Assembly: GCF_005405065.1 (NCBI RefSeq) | Contig: NZ_BJDI01000009.1 | Location: 88,717 to 152,716 of the forward strand | Reading direction: 5' to 3' | Length of the DNA: 64,000 nt | Source: Lactiplantibacillus nangangensis | GTDB taxonomy: Bacteria > Bacillota > Bacilli > Lactobacillales > Lactobacillaceae | In this document: positions 7,880-18,400 of the stretch, in pieces | Position numbering within the stretch: position 1 is the stretch's first letter | Layout of the letters: each line of letters starts with the position of its first letter | Notes under the pieces: generated by a model | Seen by the model: only the letters and a program-made list of their open reading frames with translations | Database searches by the model: none | What the model was told of the DNA's origin: nothing | Program-made: the position numbers and the translations under genes

Positions 7880-9214
7880 TTAATATAAATATTGTAAGTC
7901 ACTCGCCGGCGTTGGATAGGCCACTACTAGCTTTTGCATTTCGGCTAAACTGATCTGCTTTTGAATCAAGAGCGTCAAATAGTTGATCATCTCATCCGCA
8001 ATCTCACTCAAACAACTGGCCCCCACAATGAGACCAGTTTGCGACTCAACCACGACTTTGGCCAAAGCCTGTCGTGTTTGGAGACGATAATAAGTAAACC
8101 ACTTGGTCATATCTAATGAAGTCACGCGATATTTGTCCGGTTCCGTCGCTGCTTGAGCCGTGGTGACACCGACTTCCGCTAATTTCGGTGACGCGTAGAC
8201 TTGGGTTGGCGTCACTGGATAACTAATCGGCGCGCCAGATTTAACCAGTTCACCAGTCAAATAACGGGCCTCATACCCAGCTAATGGCGTTAACTTAGGC
8301 ACTGGCGTATCACTCACATCGCCGATGGCATAAATATGCGCATTGGCCGTTTGCAAATGATCGTTGACCTTAATCCCGTGGCGACCATAAGCCACGCCCA
8401 CATTTTCCAAACCCAATTGATCGTCATTCGGAAGTCGACCAGCTGAACAGATGACCAAATCAGTGGTTAACGCAAAATCATGGTCATCAGTCAAATGTAA
8501 CCCATCTGCGGTTTTAGTGATTTGTTTAAGATCAACGTTCAAGTCAAACGTGATTCCTTGGGCAGTCAAATTAGCCATGAGCGCTTTAACCAGTTCCGGA
8601 TCAAAATTCTTCAGTGGACGGTCATTATGATGAATCAGGTGAACTTCTGCCCCAGCGGCCCGCGCAATTGTTGCCAGTTCAAAACCAACGTAACCGCCGC
8701 CGACAAAGGTCACGCGTTTAGGCATTGCGTCTAAATCTAAAAAGTCCGTACTGGTTTTAAAATACTCATGCCCGTCAATTGGAAGAATATTCGGCCGTTG
8801 ACCAGTCGCAATCACAACATCGGTCCCAGTCACGACGTCACCGTCAACCGTCAATTCACCATCCGCACGGAAATAAGCTTGACCGTGTAAGGTATCGATC
8901 TGTTGCGACTTCAAGCCACCTAAAGTGCCATCATTGATGCCATCCGTATAGCCACGTTTCGTCGTCATCAGGGCTGGCCAATCAATCGCTGGCACACCAG
9001 CTAAGCCATGACCCTGATAATTAGTGGCTGCCTGTTTCGCTTCGACCGCACTCAACAAAATCTTCTTCGGATCACAACCACGATTTGGACAAGTGCCGCC
9101 CCACAAATCTGATTCCACAATCAAAGCTGACTTTCCTTGGGCCTTCAACCCACTAGCCATGGCAGTTCCTGCGGGGCCACCGCCAATGACGATAACATCA
9201 TATTGCTTTGACAT
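7880..9214 (-). CDS. FAD-dependent pyridine nucleotide-disulfide oxidoreductase, GshR-like
   Basis: 444 residues. FAD site GGGPAGTAMA at the N-terminus, redox-active disulfide in WGGTCPNRGCDPKK, NAD(P) site GGGYVGFELA near residue 173, FAD-ribityl motif IYAIGDVSDTPVPKLTPLA. The C-terminal dimer domain has AYPTPASDL where classical glutathione reductases have HPT with the catalytic His, so disulfide specificity is uncertain. Start ATG follows AGGAGGAATTTCAATC. The gene is downstream of, and co-directional with, the compatible-solute importer, with a 157-bp gap. Commonly annotated glutathione reductase in this group. Confidence 0.85.
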   Translation of the reverse strand: MSKQYDVIVIGGGPAGTAMASGLKAQGKSALIVESDLWGGTCPNRGCDPKKILLSAVEAKQAATNYQGHGLAGVPAIDWPALMTTKRGYTDGINDGTLGGLKSQQIDTLHGQAYFRADGELTVDGDVVTGTDVVIATGQRPNILPIDGHEYFKTSTDFLDLDAMPKRVTFVGGGYVGFELATIARAAGAEVHLIHHNDRPLKNFDPELVKALMANLTAQGITFDLNVDLKQITKTADGLHLTDDHDFALTTDLVICSAGRLPNDDQLGLENVGVAYGRHGIKVNDHLQTANAHIYAIGDVSDTPVPKLTPLAGYEARYLTGELVKSGAPISYPVTPTQVYASPKLAEVGVTTAQAATEPDKYRVTSLDMTKWFTYYRLQTRQALAKVVVESQTGLIVGASCLSEIADEMINYLTLLIQKQISLAEMQKLVVAYPTPASDLQYLY

Positions 9215-9371
9215 GATTGAAATTCCTCCTGATTCTTTTGTTGTGTGCTATGGAAAACTGAGGACACGTCCTAACTTTTGTCAGTAGTTTTCCTTAGCTT
9301 GATCCCCGAAACGCGTTCGCTGAGCCTGAGAGTTCCGCTTGCTACGCTAAGTGACCACTGCTAAGCTCGGC

Positions 9372-10352
9372 TCAGCTCACGCTCTCATCATTTTCATGTT
9401 CACTCAAATAACCCATCACAGTTTGCCGGTCCAAATACCCCTGCACAACACGATCATCCGTCACAGCCAAATAATCGTGCGTTGTTAAGGCCTCAAAGGC
9501 TGTTCGTAACGTGGCTTCTGCGTCTAAGGTTTGAATCCGTCCGGCTGCGACCGCTGGCTTTTGTTTTAAATAACCCTGCACTAAACCGACGCGACCAACA
9601 TAAATATCATATATATTCTTCGCACGACTGGCGCTGAAGAAGTCCCGGACAAAGTCGTTGACCGGATGTTGTGCAATTTCACTCGGCGTAGCCACTTGCA
9701 ATAACTCGCCGTGCCGCATGACCCCGATGCGATCACCCAGCTTCAATGCCTCACTCATATCATGGGTCACAAAGACGATCGTATTCTCATAACGTTGATG
9801 TAATGACAAAACTAAATCCTGTAACTGTTGACGTGATAAAGGGTCTAACGCACTGAACGGCTCGTCCATTAAGACGATTGATGGTTTCGATGCAATCGCG
9901 CGCAGAATTCCGATCCGTTGCTGTTCCCCGCCAGACAGCTCATCCGGCATCCGATTGCGATAAACTTCAGGATCTAAGCCGACTTCGGCTAATAGCTCAT
10001 CAATTGTTTGGGCAATCTCTTTTTTAGGGGTGCCCTTCATTTCAGGAATCACAGCAATGTTTTGCGCGACTGTCATGGTTGGAAATAAGGCAATCTGTTG
10101 CAAGACATAGCCCATATTCCAACGCAAGTCGCGAACCGGGACTGTGGTCGTATCCTGATCATTGACCAAGATCTGCCCCGCCGTCAACGGTTCCAAGCGG
10201 TTGATCATCTTTAAGGAAGTTGTTTTACCACTACCCGAAGTGCCTACCAAAACAAACAACTCACCTTGGTTAACGCTGAGGTTGAGGTCTGGGATGACAT
10301 TATTGCCATGAAAATCTTTTTTAACGTGTTTAAATTCAATCGCTGTCGTCAT
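9372..10352 (-). CDS. choQ: Glycine betaine/carnitine/choline ABC transporter, ATP-binding subunit
   Basis: 326 residues. Walker A GTSGSGKTTSLK, ABC signature LSGGEQQRIG, Walker B IVLMDEPFSALD, and the H-loop in VFVTHDMSEAL. The C-terminal 80 residues form a degenerate CBS-like domain (QTLDAEATLRTAF ... DDRVVQGYL), as in OpuCA/OpuBA proteins where it senses ionic strength. Starts with AGGAGG-N7-ATG, one nucleotide after the stop of the permease gene. Together they import osmoprotectants. The symbol follows L. plantarum usage from memory. Confidence 0.9.
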   Translation of the reverse strand: MTTAIEFKHVKKDFHGNNVIPDLNLSVNQGELFVLVGTSGSGKTTSLKMINRLEPLTAGQILVNDQDTTTVPVRDLRWNMGYVLQQIALFPTMTVAQNIAVIPEMKGTPKKEIAQTIDELLAEVGLDPEVYRNRMPDELSGGEQQRIGILRAIASKPSIVLMDEPFSALDPLSRQQLQDLVLSLHQRYENTIVFVTHDMSEALKLGDRIGVMRHGELLQVATPSEIAQHPVNDFVRDFFSASRAKNIYDIYVGRVGLVQGYLKQKPAVAAGRIQTLDAEATLRTAFEALTTHDYLAVTDDRVVQGYLDRQTVMGYLSEHENDESVS

Positions 10353-10353
10353 C

Positions 10354-11880
10354 CTAATTGCCTCCTTCCAATAACCCGTGGGTCACTAAATACTTGTGCG
10401 CCACGGTCGCCGCAGATGCTTTCTTAACGTTCACTTCATAATTCATTTCTTGCATATCAGTTTCTGAAATCTTGCCCGCTAACTTATTCAACGCTTTGAC
10501 GACTTGCGGATGCTTATTCGCAAAGTTCGTCGACATCAGTGGCGCCCCTTGGTAAGTTGGGAAGAAATGTTTGTCATCCTTTAAAATAGCCAGATTATAT
10601 TGGCGTAACTCACTATCCGTCGAATAAGCATCAACTAAATTGATGCGGCCTTTGCTAATCGCTTCGTAGCGTAGCGCCGGTTCCATCGATTTGGCGGTGA
10701 CATCAAGGCCGTAAGCTTTTTTCAACCCTTTCAAGCCATCATCACGGTCGATAAATTCGAGCGTCATCCCAGGTTTCAACAAGGAATCCACTTGGGTTAA
10801 ATCACTAATCGTCTTCAAGTGATGTTCTTGTTTGAACTGCTTTGTGACCGCCAACGCATAAGTATTGTTATAGGCCATGGGCTTCAATAATGATAAATCA
10901 TCTTGTTTAGCCAGCCGCTGTTTGGCCAATTTGTAAGTTTCAGTAGCGGTCATCGACTTCGGATTGTTACCTTTAACTAAAGTTTCCAACACCGAACCCG
11001 TAAATTCTGGATAAATATCAATTTGATTGTGTTTGAGTGCACTGAAGAGGAACGTCGTCTTCCCAAAATTAGGCTTCAATGCGACTTTGACATGTGCGTC
11101 ACTCGCTTCAATTAACTCTTTGTACATATTAATGAGGATTTCAGGCTCTGAGCCCAATTTACCAGCAATCGTGATGGTCTCCGTGCGACTCGCATAGAGG
11201 CTGTATGCGCCACCGCCGCCGAGTAAGGCAACAATGACCGCAAATACCGTCAACGCTTGTTTTGGCTTGGCCGTTTGGAACCAGCGCACCAAGGCTGATA
11301 AGACAATCGCTAGCAACGCTGACGAAATGGCCCCAATCAGCAGCAGCGGCGTGTTGTTCCGATCGATCCCTAACATGATAAACGTCCCCAGGCCACCGGC
11401 ACCAATTAGCGCCGCCAACGTGGCGGTCCCAATGATTAGGACTAACGCGGTTCGAATCCCAGAAATAATTTGGGGGAGCGCAATCGGAATTTCAACTTTG
11501 AACAACTTGCGCATCCGCGACATCCCGAACGCATCTGCGGCTTCTTCAATGGAATCGTCAATTTCCGAAATACCTAAATACGTATTCTGGAAAATCGGTA
11601 GTAGCGCATAAATCACTAGCGCGATGACAGCGGGCACCGTTCCAATCCCAACGAGTGGGATCAATAACCCCAAAAGTGCCAGCGATGGAATGGTTTGCAA
11701 GACACTAGTCAATTGTAATAACCCTTCTGCCATCTTTGGTCGCCGGACAGCCCAAATCGCTAGCGGAATCGCAATGACCATCGCAATCACTAACGCCGCG
11801 ATTGAAATCCCCAAATGTTGCCATAACGCCGTTAATAAATCGCCCCGACGCGTGATGAATGTCTGAATCAAGGTCTGCAT
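10354..11880 (-). CDS. choS: Glycine betaine/carnitine/choline ABC transporter, fused permease and substrate-binding protein
   Basis: 508 residues. Residues 1-235 form a BPD-type permease with about six membrane segments and the EAA loop (SIEEAADAFGMS). Residues from about 236 onward form an OpuAC-type binding domain (ITIAGKLGSEPEILINMYKE) displayed outside the membrane by the last TM segment. The fusion is typical of lactobacilli. RBS GGGAGG precedes the ATG. First gene of a two-gene operon with the ATPase; divergent from an Lrp-type regulator 200 bp away. Confidence 0.92.
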   Translation of the reverse strand: MQTLIQTFITRRGDLLTALWQHLGISIAALVIAMVIAIPLAIWAVRRPKMAEGLLQLTSVLQTIPSLALLGLLIPLVGIGTVPAVIALVIYALLPIFQNTYLGISEIDDSIEEAADAFGMSRMRKLFKVEIPIALPQIISGIRTALVLIIGTATLAALIGAGGLGTFIMLGIDRNNTPLLLIGAISSALLAIVLSALVRWFQTAKPKQALTVFAVIVALLGGGGAYSLYASRTETITIAGKLGSEPEILINMYKELIEASDAHVKVALKPNFGKTTFLFSALKHNQIDIYPEFTGSVLETLVKGNNPKSMTATETYKLAKQRLAKQDDLSLLKPMAYNNTYALAVTKQFKQEHHLKTISDLTQVDSLLKPGMTLEFIDRDDGLKGLKKAYGLDVTAKSMEPALRYEAISKGRINLVDAYSTDSELRQYNLAILKDDKHFFPTYQGAPLMSTNFANKHPQVVKALNKLAGKISETDMQEMNYEVNVKKASAATVAHKYLVTHGLLEGGN

Positions 11881-12080
11881 TTTTACCTCCCACGGATCTT
11901 TCCTTAATGTGTTTTATCGTAGCATAACCAATCACAAAACCGCAGTAAAAGGCTCTTGTTTTTGGCATAAGTGTAACTTTAAAAGTTTCAACTAAAATAG
12001 TCTAACGTTTTCCTGAAAATCTGTTAAGCTTAAAAAGAAAGTCTTTCGGGGCTAAAACTTTATAAAGTAAGGTGTTCCTG

Positions 12081-12497
12081 ATGATTGATCCAACCGACAT
12101 GGCCATTTTGAAAGCCTTAAATCAGAATTGTCGCATCAAAGTGAATCATTTAGCCGAACTGGTCCATTTGACCGCACCAGCCGTCGCCGCCCGTATCGCT
12201 AACTTAGAAGCGACCGGCGTCATTAAAAATTACACGATTGAAACGGATCTCACCCAAATCGGTTACCCGCTACAAGTCTTCATCCAAGTGAAACTCCTGG
12301 CAACGAAGCAAACCGCCTACCTCACTTTCATCCGTGAGCATCGCAATGATATCCGGCACCACTACCAAACCACCGGCGAAATGAATTATTTAATCGAGGG
12401 TGCCTTCACCTCGCGCGAAAAATTAAAAGCCTTTTTAGATGCCTTGAGCAAATTTGCTAGCTACCGCGTCACTGATGTCTTAGCAGAACAATTCTAA
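12081..12497 (+). CDS. Lrp/AsnC family transcriptional regulator
   Basis: About 138 residues. The N-terminal winged helix-turn-helix (MAILKALNQNCRIKVNHLAE ... TAPAVAARIANLEATGVI) is followed by the RAM ligand-binding domain. The ATG at 12081 has AAGG 8 nt upstream; an in-frame GTG at 12072 is less likely. Divergent from the choline/betaine importer, which it may regulate. Ligand unknown. Confidence 0.9.
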   Translation: MIDPTDMAILKALNQNCRIKVNHLAELVHLTAPAVAARIANLEATGVIKNYTIETDLTQIGYPLQVFIQVKLLATKQTAYLTFIREHRNDIRHHYQTTGEMNYLIEGAFTSREKLKAFLDALSKFASYRVTDVLAEQF

Positions 12498-12500
12498 CAA

Positions 12501-12548
12501 AATACGCCGTACTTACTGACTGGATTCGGTCGGTAAGTACGGCGTATT
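12501..12548. terminator. Strong bidirectional terminator
   Basis: Arms AATACGCCGTACTTACTGAC and (C)GGTAAGTACGGCGTATT around a short loop, between the convergent Lrp-type and SDR genes. Confidence 0.85.
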
Positions 12549-12551
12549 AAT

Positions 12552-13439
12552 TTAATTATGACGATAATGACGCTTGCCAGCGCGTTGACCATGATGTTCT
12601 AATCGCGATAAGGTCGCGGCACCATCGATCGCTTTTGTCATGGCCCAATCGAATTGACGATCAGACAACCATTTGCGGCCAGTCAGCGATAGACCAGCGC
12701 CCATACCAGCGTGGTAACGCGTCTTCGGCTTAACATCGTTGACTGCTCGGACCATTAACTTCGCAATCACTCCAGGATTGGAAGCAAATTGATCGAAGAG
12801 CGAGAGCATCGCACCCACTTTGACGGCTTGTTCATGGTAAGGCGTCTCACCAGAAACTGCTAACAACTTTTTCTCGGCAATCCCCGCCCATTCGGTTTTA
12901 ATACCGCCGGGTTCAATGATCGACACATCAATGCCAAAGGGGGCCACTTCCATCCGCAACGCATCACTCATCCCTTCAATCGCATGTTTCGTGCCCATGT
13001 ACCAAGCACTCAATGGCTGATAAATCTTACCGCCAATTGAAGAAACGTTGATGATGCGGCCACGATGCTGCGCACGCATAATCGGCAAAACGAGTTGCGT
13101 TAACCGCATGACCCCAAACACGTTGACTTTAAATTGATATTCACCTTCTGCCAATGGGACATCTTCGAGCGCACCATATGAGCCATAACCGGCATTGTTG
13201 ATTAAGACATCTAAGCGCTGTTGTTCGGCTTGAATCGTTTCAACGGCCGCAATCAGCGTCTTTTCATCCGTGACATCGATTTTTAACACGTGGACCCCAG
13301 CGGCCGCCAGATCCGTCATCTTTTCGATTCGACGTGCGGCACCGTACACAATATTGCCTTGTGCTTGTAACTTTAGGGCAGTCGCTTTACCAATTCCGGA
13401 AGAGGCGCCTGTAATTAAGATTACCCGTGGTTTTGCCAT
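12552..13439 (-). CDS. Short-chain dehydrogenase/reductase (SDR)
   Basis: 295 residues. Classical SDR features: cofactor motif TGASSGIG near residue 10, NNAG at about residue 85, catalytic Ser in VSSIGG, and YMGTK as the YxxxK motif. The C-terminal extension is like that of the oxidoreductase group often labelled short-chain alcohol dehydrogenases. Start ATG has TGGAGGA upstream. Monocistronic between a terminator and a divergent nucleoside hydrolase. Substrate unknown. Confidence 0.88.
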   Translation of the reverse strand: MAKPRVILITGASSGIGKATALKLQAQGNIVYGAARRIEKMTDLAAAGVHVLKIDVTDEKTLIAAVETIQAEQQRLDVLINNAGYGSYGALEDVPLAEGEYQFKVNVFGVMRLTQLVLPIMRAQHRGRIINVSSIGGKIYQPLSAWYMGTKHAIEGMSDALRMEVAPFGIDVSIIEPGGIKTEWAGIAEKKLLAVSGETPYHEQAVKVGAMLSLFDQFASNPGVIAKLMVRAVNDVKPKTRYHAGMGAGLSLTGRKWLSDRQFDWAMTKAIDGAATLSRLEHHGQRAGKRHYRHN

Positions 13440-13587
13440 CTTATTTCCTCCATTAAGTCAGTTTACTAATGTCATGCTACGGCAATCATCGCGGAAATGC
13501 AATCGGATTCACGCATGATGATATGCTAAAATAGACGTAAGCTCGACTGTGCTGATTTTCACTAAACTTGTTATTGGAGGAATTCTG

Positions 13588-14499
13588 ATGCCAACTAAAA
13601 TTATTATGGATACTGATCCAGGGATTGACGATGCCGCAGCGATTACCATCGCCTTGAACCATCCCGATTTTGACCTCGAACTCATCACCACGGTGGCCGG
13701 TAACGTGACCGTCGATAAAACGACTTTAAATGCGTTGAAGTTAACGCGTTTCTTCAATAGTAAGGTGCCAGTAGCTGGCGGCGCACCGCAGCCGTTGATC
13801 AAACCATTTGAAGATGCCGTCCGCATCCATGGCGTTTCCGGCATGCCGGGTTATGATTTTCCAACCGATTTAGCGGACCCACTACCAGAAACGGCGGTCG
13901 AAGCGTTGCGTGATCGCATCATGCAGTCAGAACAGCCGATTACGCTAGTGCCAACGGGAGCTTATACTAATATTGCGCTCCTATTCAAAACTTATCCCGA
14001 AGTCAAAGCCCACATCAAAGAAATTATTGCGATGGGCGGGACCCTTGGTAAAGGGAACATGACTAGTGCCGCCGAGTTTAACGTGTTCACTGATCCGCAT
14101 GCCGCGGAAATTATGTATCAGTCTGGTGTCCCAATTACCATGGTGGGTCTTGATGTCACCATGAAAGCCTTGTTGACCCCGGAAACCATGCAAAAGTTGC
14201 CAACTTTAGGTCGCACCGGAACCATGTTACACGCCCTCTTTAATCATTACGGTGACGGCGACAAAACTGGGCTACCAATGCATGATGTTAATACATTATT
14301 CTACCTATTACATCCAGAAGCTTTTACCACCGAAAAAATGTGGATCGACGTTCAAACCGAAGGCCCTGCTAACGGCGAAACCGTTGGTGATACACGTGGC
14401 GCTTACCATGACGGTAAAACCAACGCCACAGTATGCGTCGACATCGATGCACGCGCCTTTAACACTTGGTTCTTAGAGACCATTGCCGCCATTGGCTAA
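13588..14499 (+). CDS. Nucleoside hydrolase (IUNH family)
   Basis: About 303 residues. The calcium-binding N-terminal motif DTDPGIDDA is intact, as are the ribose-binding motif with NVFTDPHAA and the PTGAYTNIA segment. The family hydrolyses N-glycosidic bonds of ribonucleosides to free base and ribose. ATG at 13588 is preceded by TTGGAGGAATTCTG. Ends at a terminator. Specificity (pyrimidine or purine) cannot be settled from sequence. Confidence 0.9.
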   Translation: MPTKIIMDTDPGIDDAAAITIALNHPDFDLELITTVAGNVTVDKTTLNALKLTRFFNSKVPVAGGAPQPLIKPFEDAVRIHGVSGMPGYDFPTDLADPLPETAVEALRDRIMQSEQPITLVPTGAYTNIALLFKTYPEVKAHIKEIIAMGGTLGKGNMTSAAEFNVFTDPHAAEIMYQSGVPITMVGLDVTMKALLTPETMQKLPTLGRTGTMLHALFNHYGDGDKTGLPMHDVNTLFYLLHPEAFTTEKMWIDVQTEGPANGETVGDTRGAYHDGKTNATVCVDIDARAFNTWFLETIAAIG

Positions 14500-14512
14500 T
14501 TCACTGAATTTG

Positions 14513-14560
14513 AATGAAGCGATTTAGTTAGCTTTTACGCTAGCTGAATCGCTTTTCATT
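14513..14560 (+). terminator. Intrinsic terminator of the nucleoside hydrolase gene
   Basis: Arms AGCGATTTAGTTAGC and GCTAGCTGAATCGCT with a TTTTAC loop, followed by TTTTCATTT. Confidence 0.8.
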
Positions 14561-15463
14561 TAACGCCATTTTTACCGAAAGCGGTCCGTTTCATGCGGAT
14601 GACCCACGATAGTCATAAAGTACGCCACTAGAATAAAATGCCATTCCCATTTTTGATCCATTTTCAATACTTTATTTAACCTGTGACACGCCTTCCAAAA
14701 AATAGTTAATATCAAGCCATTATTTAGTCAGAATTACCTCATCGCCAGACACAACTTGCTGATTTAACCAATAATCGGCAAGTCCCTCGTCTTAACTTCA
14801 TCTTTTCCCGCCACATCAACCTTTCCAGCCACATTTGCATCCAAGCCATACTATGTTAGTCAGTCTTATTAACAGTAATCTTTAAAAAAAGTAAAATTTT
14901 TAATTTCACGTTCAAAATGATTAACATAACCAAATCATTAGTTAGTTCAATTAAAAATAAGCTATTTTATCATTCATACTAATAAAGTTATTTCATATGA
15001 ACTATTTCCTAAGACATTAATTCTTAATTGAGGTGCTTTCACTTGATTTTTAGTCATTTCCGTCAAGCCCTTATACGAACGCTCGCAGTTTAGTAATTGT
15101 TCAAAATACAATTTATTTTATAAAACCAAACTATGTTTTACATTAAAATATCATGAGTAGCCTAAGTTTCATCTTAAAAGTCAGCCCCTATTAGGCAATT
15201 TTATATCGTTCCCTAATTACTTTTATATCAACGTTCTTAGGCCTATTTTGGCATGTTTACAAATAAATATATTGTTATAAAATACAATTTATAGATAGTT
15301 AAGCACCACAATAAAAAACGCCATCAAAGATTATTGCAATTGACACAATCTGATCAAGGTTAATCTTCGACTGGAACTATTTAGGCAAACTGTTTTAGTC
15401 AGTTTGTTAAGTTGCTTGCTATAACTAATCAATAGTCAAAACATTTTATGGGGAGTGTTAATC
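14561..15463. other. AT-rich 0.9-kb intergenic region upstream of the giant surface protein
   Basis: No gene with a credible start and ribosome binding site was found. The left part has a possible degraded minus-strand coding remnant (14720-14844). The right part is very AT-rich. A possible promoter element TTGACA lies at 15340-15345 with TAATCT 15 nt on (15361-15366), a sub-optimal spacing. A long AT-rich upstream region is common before large adhesin genes. Confidence 0.5.
14720..14844 (-). pseudogene. Possible degraded coding remnant
   Basis: On the minus strand a short frame (LDANVAGKVDVAGKDEVK) runs into a second frame (LADYWLNQQVVSGDEVILTK, stop at 14720-14722), as if one reading frame had been broken by a single-base shift. 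Composition looks protein-like and unlike the surrounding AT-rich DNA, but the pieces are too short to exclude chance. No family recognised. Confidence 0.25.
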
Positions 15464-18400
15464 ATGCTAGAACCAACTGATAAAAAAGTTCATTACAAGA
15501 TGTATAAGAAGGGGCGTTTCTGGGTATTCGCCGGAATCGCCGCCTTTACGTGGCAAATTAATACACTAAATGTGCATGCGGATACCACCGATACGACCAC
15601 TGTGCCTAATACTGAAATCAGTACTGCCTCGGCGGTTGATACGACTAGTCATACGGCAGTCCTGCCCGCTGCGAAGACCACTGATGAAGTAGCACAAAAT
15701 GAAACCGATACCAGCGGTGCTGATAAAGCAGTTACTAAAAACACTACTGATTCAACAGCGACTGATGACACAAAAGCCACAGTAACCACCGCTTCATCTG
15801 ATGAACCTGCTGCTACCAATACAACTGACACCACTAAACAAGACGCCAGTACAGTAGACTCCACAACTGCTAACAAAACTACTACTGAACCTGAAACAAC
15901 GGATAATTCGTCGTCAGTTAACAATTCTGACAACAAACCGACTAATCAGACTGAAACGACTACTAATACTCAAGAAAGTCATCAAACGGCAGACACTCAA
16001 GATGATCAAAACTCAAACAACAATTTGACTAACACAGTCAATGACAATAGCAGTTCAACCACCGACACTACGACCAATAACGATGAACATCAAGCTTTAG
16101 ACCCAGTAACTGAAGATGTAGCTAACACAACTAATGACGATTCAGTTGACTCAGTGGTTGTTAATGAAACTACTCCTAACGATACAATCACTGAAACACC
16201 TACTAAAACAGCTACAACCCAGAATAAAACTGCTGCGCCAGTTGTCAAAGTAAAGGCGGCAAGAGCAGCCGTCACTGATGATATCGCTAGTAACACATTT
16301 GGTGATAGTACGTGGCGTATCGATAGCAATGGCATCCTACATATTGGTGCAGGTACCTTTGTCAATACTGATGGTAAAAATCCTTGGTCTGACTATGCTG
16401 ATAAAATTACTTCAATTGTATTCGAAGGTGAAGTTAATGCAGCCGCTGATTCTTCGTTCCTCTTTAATGGGATGAGCAACGTCAAATCAGTCACTAATAC
16501 AAACAATTTCAAAACAAGTAGCGTAACTAACATGCGCTCAATGTTTGCCAACAATACGTCATTAACTAGCTTGGATCTTTCTAGTTGGGACACCAGCAAG
16601 GTTACCAACATGCAAGCCACTTTCTACAACATGCCCGCCCTGTCTTCACTTAATTTATCTGGCTGGAATACTAGTAATGTAACCAATATGGCTTCCATGT
16701 TCGATCAAGATGCGGCTTTAACAACAGTTGATGTCAGCACATGGAACACTAGCAAAGTTAAAAATATGGGCTCAATGTTCTATAAAGCCAGCAAATTAAC
16801 AAGCTTAAATGTCAGTGGCTGGAATACTAGTAATGTGACTAGCATGAAAAACATGTTTCGTGGCGCAACGAATCTAGCGTCACTGGACGTCTCAAATTGG
16901 GACACTGGAAACGTTACAACAATGAGCTATATGTTCTATGGCAACAGTGCGCTCAGAGCCTTAGACGTTTCTGGCTGGAACACTAGTAAAGTTACTGATA
17001 TGAGTTACCAATTTTACGGCGATAGCGCCTTGAGTGCTTTGGATGTTTCAAATTGGAAAACTAGTCAAGTCACGGATATGAGTTATTTGTTTTATGGTGA
17101 TAGCGCCATTACTGTGTTAAATGTTGGCAATTGGGATACGGCAAATGTAACCAATATGCGTTATGTATTTTATGGATTGACCAGCATCACTGCCCTAGAT
17201 GTCGCTAACTGGAATACTAGTAAAGTGACCAACCTAGCTTCTACTTTTAGAAATATGCCATTACTGACCAGCCTCGATGTTTCTAAGTGGGATACTAGCA
17301 ATGTCACTAATATGAATTCAACATTTATGAATTTAACCGTGCTTAAGAATTTAGCCATTGGAAACTGGGATACCAGCAAAGTGACCAACATGGCCCATAT
17401 GTTTAGTAGTGACTGGGCATTAACTTCATTGGATGTTTCCAAATGGCAAACCGGCAATGTCACTGACATGAGCTATTTATTTTATTCACTAAGCGCTATC
17501 ACTAAACTAGATGTTTCTAACTGGAACACCAGCAAAGTGACCAACATGGCACAGATGTTCAACTCAAATTTCAAGCTAACAACACTAGATGTTTCTAACT
17601 GGAATACTAGTAACGTTACTGACATGAACAATATGTTCTACAGTGCAAGCGCCCTCACTACGTTAGACGTTTCTAAATGGGATACTGGTCAAGTCACTGA
17701 CATGAACAGCATGTTCGATGGGGCAATCAATTTGGTTACAGTCGACGTTTCCAACTGGAATACCGGCAAAGTCACTAATATGAGCTACATGTTCTGGGGT
17801 GCTAATAAATTAACCACCTTGGACGTTTCAAAATGGAATACTAGCAACGTCACCGATATGAGTTTTATGTTCGTCAGCAACTGGGTACTGGGCGCATTGG
17901 ATGTCACAAATTGGGATACCAGTAAAGTGACAACCATGGAAAACATGTTTGCTTTCGATGAAGCCTTGACCACTCTCAATACTAGCAACTGGAAAACAAG
18001 TAATGTCACTAACATGAGCAACATGTTTAATGGCGACATAAGCCTAACCTCTGTAGATGTTTCAGGATGGGATACCAGTAACGTTACTACCATGGCGTAT
18101 ATGTTCTGGGGCAATAACAAATTAGTTTCACTGGATGTTTCTAAATGGAATACTAGCAACGTGACCGATATGAGCTTTATGTTCAATAGCAATTGGGTCT
18201 TAGGTGCGCTAGATGTTACAAACTGGGATACCAGTAAAGTGACAACCATGGAAAATATGTTTGCTTATTGCGAAGCCTTGACCACGCTCAATACTAGCAA
18301 TTGGGACACTGGGAACGTCACAAACATGAGTCGCATGTTTGTCGGTGATTTCGGTCTGACGACATTAGACGTTTCCGGTTGGGACACCAGCAACGTTGAA

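Noticed and set aside
9230..9371. A sixth copy of the structured element (GCTGAGCC/GGCTCAGC arms)
   Set aside because: The core hairpin and end words of the family are absent.
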